This document shows positions 15,428 to 21,656 of a stretch of DNA of 36,419 nt, piece by piece. Location of the stretch: contig JAITIL010000018.1 of the NCBI GenBank assembly GCA_031279475.1, forward strand, positions 1-36,419, read 5' to 3'. The notes beneath the pieces are model-generated. The model saw nothing but the letters and a program-made list of their open reading frames with translations, made no database searches and had not been told where the DNA came from. Each line of letters begins with the position of its first letter. The stretch's first letter is position 1. The translations under genes and the position numbers were made by a program. Source of the DNA: Prevotellaceae bacterium. Its GTDB lineage: Bacteria > Bacteroidota > Bacteroidia > Bacteroidales > UBA932.

Positions 15428-15490
15428 GGCACATTCTCGGACGTGTCGTCTTCGTTGATTTAAATCAATAGTATAGCCTTTTTTATTCAT
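15425..15490 (-). CDS. Arg-rich leader peptide of the arginine cluster
   Basis: A 21-codon frame starts ten bases after the -7 element of the arginine promoter and ends 56 bases before the first structural gene. It contains QRRRHVRE, read from CGA AGA CGA CAC GTC CGA, so four of six consecutive codons are Arg and all are CGA or AGA, whereas the neighbouring genes mostly use CGC, CGG and CGT. The stop codon lies in a small stem TAAGG-AGG-CCTTA. The frame looks like a leader peptide on which ribosomes pause when charged arginyl-tRNA is scarce. Function is inferred from position and codon content. Confidence 0.75.
   Translation of the reverse strand: MNKKGYTIDLNQRRRHVRECA
15455..15468. promoter_or_regulatory. 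perfect FNR/CRP-type palindrome TTGAT-N4-ATCAA
   Basis: TTGATTTAAATCAA is a perfect 14-base palindrome and matches the FNR-family consensus. It lies within the leader frame, about 27-40 bases downstream of the expected arginine transcription start, a repressing position. In RNA it could form a 5-bp hairpin with a UUAA loop instead. Which role applies is not known. Confidence 0.45.
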
Positions 15491-15499
15491 AATTCGGCG

Positions 15500-15529
15500 C
15501 AAAGGTAATTATTTTTTTAATATCACAAA
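15500..15529 (-). promoter_or_regulatory. main promoter of the arginine cluster
   Basis: On the minus strand TTTG (15526-15529), 18 bases, then TACCTTTG (15500-15507): a near-perfect Bacteroidota promoter. The leader ATG follows ten bases after the -7 element, so the transcript has an almost absent 5' untranslated region before the leader frame. Confidence 0.8.
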
Positions 15530-15538
15530 AAAAAATCA

Positions 15539-15546
15539 TATTTTTG
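15539..15546 (+). promoter_or_regulatory. -7 element of purQ
   Basis: TATTTTTG matches TAnnTTTG, 15 bases before the purQ ATG. It lies only nine bases from the -33 element of the divergent arginine promoter, so the two promoters share one face of DNA. No TTTG is found upstream at the standard distance. Confidence 0.5.
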
Positions 15547-15561
15547 TGGAAAAGTTTATTT

Positions 15562-16251
15562 ATGAAATTCGGCGTTGTGATTTTTCCCGGGTCAAATTGT
15601 GACCATGATATGATTTATCTCTTCCGTGAACTTTTAAAAAAGGACGTGGTGGAATTGTGGCACAAGGATCACAACCTGAAGGGTGCGGACTGCATCCTGC
15701 TGCCCGGCGGGTTTTCATACGGCGACTACCTGCGATGCGGGGCGCTGGCCAAGTTCTCGCCGGTAATGAAAGAAGTGATGGAATTTGCCGACAGGGGCGG
15801 TTTTGTGATGGGCGTATGCAACGGTTTCCAAATTTTATGTGAAAGCGGATTGCTGCCCGGCGCATTGTTGCCTAACGACTCCCAAAAATTTATATGTAAA
15901 AATATACACCTGCTGCCCGACAGTAAAACTTCTCACTTGACGCACTACCTGCCGTCGGGAAAACCGCTGAAGATACCCATAGCGCACGCCGACGGACGTT
16001 ATTACGCCGACGAAAAAACACGGTCGGAATTGCGGAAAAACGACCAGATACTCTTCCGTTACTGCGATGAAACAGGGTTGGTTTCAGACCTCACCAATCC
16101 GAACGGATCGGTAGACAACATTGCGGGCCTATGTAATGCCAGGAAGAATGTGTACGGCATGATGCCCCACCCTGAACGGGCTGCCGACGCTGCGCTAAAC
16201 AACTGCGACGGACTAAAGATATTCGACTCCATGCTGAAAATGCTCCGCTGA
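15562..16251 (+). CDS. purQ: phosphoribosylformylglycinamidine synthase, glutaminase subunit
   Basis: Glutaminase subunit of FGAM synthase in purine synthesis; it supplies ammonia to PurL. The 229-aa class I amidotransferase has PGGFSYGDYLRCGA (oxyanion region), nucleophile Cys86 in GVCNGFQIL, and the His203-Glu205 pair in MPHPERA, which completes the triad. A separate short PurQ is of interest because many relatives carry a fused long PurL; the PurL partner and PurS are not in this window. The ATG at 15562 is chosen over an in-frame TTG at 15544, which lies over the promoter. A hairpin follows the gene. Confidence 0.94.
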   Translation: MKFGVVIFPGSNCDHDMIYLFRELLKKDVVELWHKDHNLKGADCILLPGGFSYGDYLRCGALAKFSPVMKEVMEFADRGGFVMGVCNGFQILCESGLLPGALLPNDSQKFICKNIHLLPDSKTSHLTHYLPSGKPLKIPIAHADGRYYADEKTRSELRKNDQILFRYCDETGLVSDLTNPNGSVDNIAGLCNARKNVYGMMPHPERAADAALNNCDGLKIFDSMLKMLR

Positions 16252-16287
16252 AACGTTTCATCGGGCGCTGTCCAAGGCAAACCAAAA

Positions 16288-16320
16288 AATCCTGACAGGG
16301 TTTTTAAAATTGTCAGGATT
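16288..16320. terminator. bidirectional hairpin terminator between purQ and rpn-like gene
   Basis: AATCCTGACA (16288-16297) pairs perfectly with TGTCAGGATT (16311-16320) around a 13-base loop rich in T and A. It lies between two convergent genes. The CCTGACAGG...TTTTAAAA...TGTCAGG layout resembles a terminator type common in Bacteroidota. Confidence 0.7.
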
Positions 16321-16345
16321 GCTGTATACAGACGGGCGAGGGTTG

Positions 16346-17305
16346 TCAGGTGGTCGTTTTTCTTAATCGGGCAAGCTCGGCAAGGGCAGCCTCAAGTTCT
16401 TTGGCAAGTTCTTCATGCTTTTTGGCGAGTTTTTCACGCTCTTTGGCGAGTTCTTCATGCTTTTTGGCGAGTTTTTCACGCTCTTCAGCGAATTTTTCAC
16501 GCTCTTTGGCGAGTTTTTCACGCTCTCTCCTTCCTTCTTCCCTGCCCTCTGCGATGCCTTCCATCCGGCCTTCGAGTTTTGAGGAGGCGATCATGCTCAA
16601 ATCGTGACTGCGCTGCGCTTGCAAAAAATCGTAAGTCTGCCGCTCTTCCGGCGTGAGTTTATCGCGGTCAAGCACCTCGCGCGCCTTATCCAGGCCTTTG
16701 GCCCTGAACTCGTCCTTAATGGCGTTGTGCTTAAAAAAATAAATCCACTCATCCAGCGTATCCTTCGCCACATCGTCAAAATTGTTAATCTTCAAAATGT
16801 AATATTCGGGATAGATATCGCCCGCCGCTTCTTTGCCGAAAGTCTTGCGCTGCGCCTCCGAGAGCCGGAGCTCGTCGTGCCGGTGCAGGCCCGTGAAACG
16901 GGTCTTGCCGTGATATACGTAATCCTCCCCTTGACCCAAATCGAAATATACAATGTTTATCGAGTAGATTTTCCGCACCTCCATGTATTCTTCGCCCTGT
17001 ACCATCCGCTCGGTAAGCGACTTGCTCACGCCATACAGCATCCGGTGCAAAAAGTCCATTTCGATGGAGAACTGCAACTCTATAAGCAAAACCTCGCCGG
17101 TGACGTCTTCCACCAAAACATCCACCCGGTTATATTTGTCCCTTGCGTGTTCTTTGTTGCTCTCGCCCTCCCCAATGCTTTTTACCACAACGTCGCGCAT
17201 CAGCAGTTCGCTCAAAAAACCCTCCAGCACCACATAGTTAGCTTTGTTGCGCAACAGGCGTTTTAAGGCGTAGTCAAAAGATATAAGGACTCTCTCGTTT
17301 TTCAT
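16346..17305 (-). CDS. Rpn/PD-(D/E)XK nuclease-family protein with coiled-coil tail
   Basis: A 319-aa protein of the PD-(D/E)XK 'transposase/recombination-promoting nuclease' family, which is widespread and multicopy in Bacteroidota. It starts with the family's FDYALKRLLRNKANYVVLEGF, and the nuclease core shows Asp62 in NRVDVLVED and the Glu76-x-Gln78 pair in LLIELQF. From about residue 255 the protein is a charged coiled coil of seven-residue units (REKLAKE, HEELAKK), encoded by 21-base repeats. The ATG at 17305 is used because the -7 promoter element covers the alternative GTG at 17362. Cellular role not known; RpnA-like proteins are nucleases linked to recombination or phage defence. Confidence 0.85.
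   Translation of the reverse strand: MKNERVLISFDYALKRLLRNKANYVVLEGFLSELLMRDVVVKSIGEGESNKEHARDKYNRVDVLVEDVTGEVLLIELQFSIEMDFLHRMLYGVSKSLTERMVQGEEYMEVRKIYSINIVYFDLGQGEDYVYHGKTRFTGLHRHDELRLSEAQRKTFGKEAAGDIYPEYYILKINNFDDVAKDTLDEWIYFFKHNAIKDEFRAKGLDKAREVLDRDKLTPEERQTYDFLQAQRSHDLSMIASSKLEGRMEGIAEGREEGRREREKLAKEREKFAEEREKLAKKHEELAKEREKLAKKHEELAKELEAALAELARLRKTTT
16388..16513 (-). repeat. 21/42-bp tandem repeats encoding heptads
   Basis: About six 21-base units inside the Rpn-like gene. Units alternate between a ttcttcatg and a tttttcacg type, giving a 42-base higher unit that is nearly identical at 16409-16450 and 16451-16492. The repeat length keeps frame (7 residues), so copy-number change would only alter coiled-coil length. 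Confidence 0.85.
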
Positions 17306-17331
17306 GGCGGTTATTTTTGTGTTTTCTTTTA

Positions 17332-17365
17332 CAAAGGTAGCATTAAATTCACAATTACACACAAA
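17332..17365 (-). promoter_or_regulatory. promoter of the Rpn-like gene
   Basis: TTTG (17362-17365), 22-base spacer, TACCTTTG (17332-17339) on the minus strand, ending 26 bases before the chosen ATG. The spacer is slightly long against the 19-base standard. Confidence 0.6.
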
Positions 17366-17423
17366 CGGATAAAAATTCGGTTGAAAAATTTATAGGAGAA
17401 AGGTGCATTTTTTTAACTAACCG

Positions 17424-18113
17424 CTAAAAATCGTTCATCCGGTAGTAGAAATCAAGCAAAACTGTGGACAGGCTATCGCGGCACGGCACGCAGGACGACG
17501 ACTCCGCCAATTCCATGACATTGCGAACTTGCGCGCGCAAGCTATCCGTCGCGGGCGCTGTTTTAAACGTTGCAATTACCTTATCGAAATATTTCCTGAA
17601 AATATAGGCCTCCAGACCCGTGATTTGCTTTTTCAACAACATGCCTTCTAAAGTACTTTCAAAAAATTCCGGACGGTAGACCTTTGCAAAACGAAGCAAC
17701 CGGATACTTTCCTCCACTTCAATATCGCTACGCGGGAAGCCCTCCCGCTCGATACGCACCATCGTGCGCACCATATCTTTCAGCGACCTCAGCGGCGCAT
17801 CGGCCTCTAACAACAACTCCACTTCCTCCAGCACATTCAGATATTCGGGACGGAAAATGGCGTCAAAAAACGCATCACGACGATATTTAAACGACGCCTC
17901 ATCGAATACTTTCAATAAGGTATGATATTGCTGTGTGAGTCCGGAAAAACTGTGAAATCCCCCGTCGGAAGACAATTCCGGCGAAGCGCGGTAGGTGTTA
18001 AAAAACGAACGGAATGTATCAAAAGCCTTACAAAACCCCTCAAAATACGCATCCTGCTGTGCACAGGCACTGAATGGCGTGAGTAACAATCCTATTAACA
18101 GGTATTTTTTCAT
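17424..18113 (-). CDS. secreted protein of unknown function
   Basis: A 229-aa protein with an N-terminal signal (MKKYLLIGLLLTPFSACAQQ). The Cys at 17 after FSA could be a lipoprotein cysteine, or signal peptidase I could cut after ACA. The rest is mostly helical by sequence, acidic and Arg-rich, with one CVPC pair near the C-terminus (about 209-212). I recognise no family. It has its own -7 element (TAAATTTG at 18137-18144, minus) and is divergent from the large membrane-anchored protein gene. Likely periplasmic. Confidence 0.6.
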   Translation of the reverse strand: MKKYLLIGLLLTPFSACAQQDAYFEGFCKAFDTFRSFFNTYRASPELSSDGGFHSFSGLTQQYHTLLKVFDEASFKYRRDAFFDAIFRPEYLNVLEEVELLLEADAPLRSLKDMVRTMVRIEREGFPRSDIEVEESIRLLRFAKVYRPEFFESTLEGMLLKKQITGLEAYIFRKYFDKVIATFKTAPATDSLRAQVRNVMELAESSSCVPCRDSLSTVLLDFYYRMNDF

Positions 18114-18136
18114 AACCGGAACAAATATTAAAGGTG

Positions 18137-18163
18137 CAAATTTATAAATTTTTCTTATATTTG
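18137..18163. promoter_or_regulatory. divergent -7 elements
   Basis: Minus strand TAAATTTG (18137-18144) precedes the secreted-protein gene and plus strand TATATTTG (18156-18163) precedes the gene at 18185. Both match TAnnTTTG, but neither has a clear -33 TTTG. Confidence 0.5.
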
Positions 18164-18184
18164 CAGATTAGCTTTATTTTACCC

Positions 18185-20560
18185 ATGAGTAAAAAATGGA
18201 TACTATTAATATGTCTCGCTGTGCTTGTTTGCATGTCTGGCGCTTTTTGGCTGTTGACCAATCAAACAAAAAAACAAAAAACAGAAGCTAACATTATCGG
18301 TGCAATACCTTTTGATGCGTTATTCATTGTGCAGTTAGACAAATTGATATTGCTTGATGACAACTTTTCCGCACCGGCCGTGTGGAATAATCTAATATCC
18401 GACCCATCACCGTTGCTCGCATGGATTAAGAAGACAATCGGCGCCATTAACCATGACGACGCCGCAGCCCTTCTCCTTCATTCAAAGGTATGTCTTTCGG
18501 CACACCCGCTCGGTAAAAACGAAGTGGCTGTCTTGTGCTCCATAGCCTTTCCCCCGTCTGTGAACGACAAGAACTGGGAAAACATCATCAGTAATATTAT
18601 CCAACCGGTGAGCCGCACACGCTACCAGGGAAGCACTATCGTTTCTATTCAAACCGACAGCGGCATGCTGTACCTGTCGTATGCCAAAGGTGTGGGCATG
18701 GCCAGCAGTTCGCTCATCACCCTGCAGTCGGCTATCCGGCACCTCGAAAGCGGGGAATCGCTGGCGCACAACGAACAGTTTGCCACAGCAGCACAAACCA
18801 TCGGCCGGCACGTGGACATGGGTTTTATACTCAATCACCGCCAATTGCCGCACCTGAGCGATGCGGCCGGCAACAAAATACCTTCGAAAATCACAAATTT
18901 CCTGGCACACACCGCCAACTGGACAGCGCTCGACGGACAAATCACGCCGAATATGATTACCCTCAACGGCTTTGTCTTCCCTTCTTTTACGCCGGATAAT
19001 TACCTGTCGGTGTTTCTTCACCAGTCGAACAACCATACCGGCGCCTGGGATGTCCTTCCCTCATCAGTCAATTTCCTGCTCAGCCTGTCCATCAATGACC
19101 CCAAGCGTTTCCTGGACAGTTACAACAACTTCCTCGAAGCGCATAAGGAACTCAATAAATTCAAGCAACACATCGTCGCATTAGACAAGGAATGGTCGCA
19201 AAATGCGCCGGAATTATTTTGCTCACTGTATCCGGCCGAGATTGCACTGGCCCATTTTCCATCCGGCAACCAAGTCGTACTACTTAGAACAACCAACGCC
19301 GAATATGCCTTGGAACAGCTGCGGACGCAAGCCGCACACCTCAACAAAAATTTTATATCGACACGGGAAACCGCCATCGACAACAGCACAATCACCATAT
19401 ACAACAATCCGGCGGCCGGTTTATTCCACACTTTACTCGGCGATATTTTTCCCGAAAACCAAGAAACACTTTTTACAACTTCCGGCGATTGGTTTTACTT
19501 CTCAAGCAGTAAAGAAACACTGAAACATGTGGCCGTAGCGCAACCAAAAAACCCGCTTAAAAAACATTTGTCGCGGATTGATGTTTCACAATACCTCACC
19601 AACAATGCCTGCATGACAATTGTGGTAAATTCTCCCGACAAAGCGGAGCAGTCTTTGCTGCAATACTTCCATCCCCGTGTGCAACGGGCAGTGGTGAAAA
19701 CGGCAAAATCCTGCCCGGTCAATGTACAAATCCTGCAACTGCAGCCGTCAAACGACAAGCTATACGCTTCGTTTTTATCGCTGTTTGACGTCCAAGCCAA
19801 CGCTTCCCCGACGCCCAAGCCCGAGCCGGTACAGGCGCAACAGGAAGAACGGCCACAACCACAGGAAACAGTTGCGGAAACCGCTCCTGAAACTACGCAG
19901 GGCGAAGAACGGTTGCGTGTGCCGGTAATCAACCATTACACCAAAGAAAAAGAATTGTTCGTCCAGTTTGCAGACTACCGTATCGGCCTGCAAAGCAACA
20001 ACAGACAACAGTTATGGACAAAGAAACTCCATAGCGCCATTACCGGCAACGTCATACAGATTGATTACTTGCGCAACGGAAAATTACAAATGTTGTTCAC
20101 CACGTCTACCCATATTTATTTGTATGACCGCAACGGGAGCCTTGTAACGCCTTACCCCGTAGCATGGAAAACGCCGGTATCAACGCTGGCCGTTTTTGAC
20201 TACGACAAAGACCGCAACTACCGCATCTTTACGACCGACGCTGACAATGTGGTGCGTGTGTACGACAAACGCATTCAGCCCGTAGAAGGATGGAAACCTT
20301 TTAAAAGTCCGCATGCCATCACGCGAGCGCCGGAATTTTTCCGCGTAGCGTCACGCGACTATATTGTATTGTGTAGCGAACAAACCACGTATATCCTCGA
20401 CCGCAAAGGCAACGAAAGGGTAAAACTTGACAAGCCGGTAGCAGTAAAACCGGATACGCCGATTACGGCACAGCAGCAGCCCGCACTTCTCAAAGCAACC
20501 ACAGCCGACGGGAAACAGGCGCTGATTTATCTGAAAAACGGAAAAGTAGAAATTAAGTAA
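18185..20560 (+). CDS. large membrane-anchored protein of unknown function
   Basis: A 791-aa protein with one N-terminal membrane segment (WILLICLAVLVCMSGAFWLL) and the rest probably periplasmic. Residues about 35-540 resemble DUF3352-like Bacteroidota proteins of unknown role. A low-complexity linker rich in Pro, Gln and Glu (about 545-580) leads to a C-terminal region with repeated beta-strand units (IYLYDRNGSLV, YILDRKGNERV, ALIYLKNGKVEI) that looks like a partial beta-propeller. The ATG at 18185 is chosen over an in-frame ATG at 18134 that lies upstream of the -7 element. It is the first gene of a tight plus-strand run and its stop codon touches the DUF4834 start. Confidence 0.75.
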   Translation: MSKKWILLICLAVLVCMSGAFWLLTNQTKKQKTEANIIGAIPFDALFIVQLDKLILLDDNFSAPAVWNNLISDPSPLLAWIKKTIGAINHDDAAALLLHSKVCLSAHPLGKNEVAVLCSIAFPPSVNDKNWENIISNIIQPVSRTRYQGSTIVSIQTDSGMLYLSYAKGVGMASSSLITLQSAIRHLESGESLAHNEQFATAAQTIGRHVDMGFILNHRQLPHLSDAAGNKIPSKITNFLAHTANWTALDGQITPNMITLNGFVFPSFTPDNYLSVFLHQSNNHTGAWDVLPSSVNFLLSLSINDPKRFLDSYNNFLEAHKELNKFKQHIVALDKEWSQNAPELFCSLYPAEIALAHFPSGNQVVLLRTTNAEYALEQLRTQAAHLNKNFISTRETAIDNSTITIYNNPAAGLFHTLLGDIFPENQETLFTTSGDWFYFSSSKETLKHVAVAQPKNPLKKHLSRIDVSQYLTNNACMTIVVNSPDKAEQSLLQYFHPRVQRAVVKTAKSCPVNVQILQLQPSNDKLYASFLSLFDVQANASPTPKPEPVQAQQEERPQPQETVAETAPETTQGEERLRVPVINHYTKEKELFVQFADYRIGLQSNNRQQLWTKKLHSAITGNVIQIDYLRNGKLQMLFTTSTHIYLYDRNGSLVTPYPVAWKTPVSTLAVFDYDKDRNYRIFTTDADNVVRVYDKRIQPVEGWKPFKSPHAITRAPEFFRVASRDYIVLCSEQTTYILDRKGNERVKLDKPVAVKPDTPITAQQQPALLKATTADGKQALIYLKNGKVEIK

Positions 20561-20809
20561 ATGAAAGCGCTCCTTATTATATTATTGACCTTTTTTATAG
20601 TGCGGTGGTTAATGCTCCGCTTCGCCCCGGTATTGCTTGCCTCTTTTTTCAAAAATATAAGCAAACGGCAAGGATATTACAACCCGCCACACGGCGCAAG
20701 AGCGCGCAAGGAGGGCGACATTAAAATAAAACAAGTAACAAAACAGGACAAAAAAATCAACAAGGATGTGGGCGACTATGTGGCCTACACGGAAGTAAAT
20801 GAAAAATGA
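20561..20809 (+). CDS. DUF4834 small membrane protein
   Basis: An 82-aa protein with one N-terminal membrane helix (LLIILLTFFIVRWLMLRF) and a basic cytoplasmic tail with EGDIKIKQ and KKINKDVGDYVAYTEV, the latter typical of DUF4834, a short Bacteroidota family. Its ATG directly follows the stop codon of the upstream gene and its stop directly precedes the glycosyltransferase ATG. Function unknown. Confidence 0.8.
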   Translation: MKALLIILLTFFIVRWLMLRFAPVLLASFFKNISKRQGYYNPPHGARARKEGDIKIKQVTKQDKKINKDVGDYVAYTEVNEK

Positions 20810-21646
20810 ATGTATGATATGATAAGTATTATCGTAGCTATATATAACCAAATAGAGATGAACAAATTATTCCTTCATTCTCTTAGAAAATATACGCATA
20901 ACCCATACGAATTAATCGTCGTTGACAATAATTCCACCGATGGCAGCAGGGAGTTTTTTGAAAATAACGGAGCGATTGTCATTCAAAACAATGGCAATTA
21001 CAGTTATCCGTATTGCCAGAATCAAGGCATAAGAAAAGCCTCTTATGATGTGCTGTGCTTTTTGAACAACGATAATATTTTATCACCTGACTGGGATGTA
21101 CATTTACTTAACGTTATTGGAAAAAATAACTGCGATGTGGTGAGCTTTGCGTCTAATGACAGAGGTATAAATCGACATGAAACAAAAACAAAAGACCAAA
21201 AATGGAAACGAATAAAATACCCCATTACAACGATGTTTGGGAACTCTAAATTTTCATTACGGCTCATGTTTAAATTGATGTATCCGAAATGGGAAAAATA
21301 CACAAAAAAAATATTAGACGCCTATGGATACCAACTGTCTGAAGGTTTTTCCGGATCAGCCATTGCAATGACCATGAAAGGGATTGAAAAGGTAGGATTA
21401 TGGGATGAACGTTTGCAAGGCGCCGATTTTGACCTGTATGCCCGCACCAAACAGCGGCATGAACAAGTGGGCGACATACAACCGCTAAGTATTATCGCAG
21501 GATTATATATCCACCATTACGGCCGTATAACTATGAAATCAAAGCATAGGCCACCGCAATTTGTTGACGTCAAAAATTTAATCTCATGGCAAGATAAATG
21601 GGGTATGGACGCTTGTGAAAAATTTATGATAGCCCTTAAACAATAA
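20810..21646 (+). CDS. family 2 glycosyltransferase
   Basis: A 278-aa GT-A fold enzyme. The N-terminal half shows ISIIVAIYNQ, LIVVDNNSTDGS with Asp39, and the metal-binding NND (86-88) in CFLNNDN, as in WcaA/rhamnosyltransferase-type GT2 proteins. The acceptor half has GSAIAMTMKGIEKVGLWDE followed by the general-base region GADFDLYAR. No membrane segment. It abuts DUF4834 without a gap and lies ten bases before the MsbA-like exporter gene, so it may modify a surface glycan or lipid. DNA here is visibly more AT-rich than in the genes on either side. Confidence 0.85.
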   Translation: MYDMISIIVAIYNQIEMNKLFLHSLRKYTHNPYELIVVDNNSTDGSREFFENNGAIVIQNNGNYSYPYCQNQGIRKASYDVLCFLNNDNILSPDWDVHLLNVIGKNNCDVVSFASNDRGINRHETKTKDQKWKRIKYPITTMFGNSKFSLRLMFKLMYPKWEKYTKKILDAYGYQLSEGFSGSAIAMTMKGIEKVGLWDERLQGADFDLYARTKQRHEQVGDIQPLSIIAGLYIHHYGRITMKSKHRPPQFVDVKNLISWQDKWGMDACEKFMIALKQ

Positions 21647-21656
21647 CCCTTTTCCT

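Noticed and set aside
15455-15468. Arg box (ArgR site) in the leader
   Set aside because: The ArgR consensus TGAAT-N4-ATTCA needs two more bases between the half-sites than TTGAT-N4-ATCAA offers, so the FNR-type reading fits better.
15539-15562. Purine riboswitch or leader upstream of purQ
   Set aside because: Only about 12 transcribed bases separate the expected start from the ATG, too few for a riboswitch.
16288-16320. CRISPR or transposon end
   Set aside because: It is a single perfect hairpin between convergent genes with no spacers or repeat series, best explained as a terminator. No CRISPR array, insertion sequence, tRNA or rRNA gene was found in the window.
18482-19932. Several minus-strand open frames opposite the 791-aa protein
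   Set aside because: They overlap a clear plus-strand gene that fits the local operon, and show no motifs or promoters.
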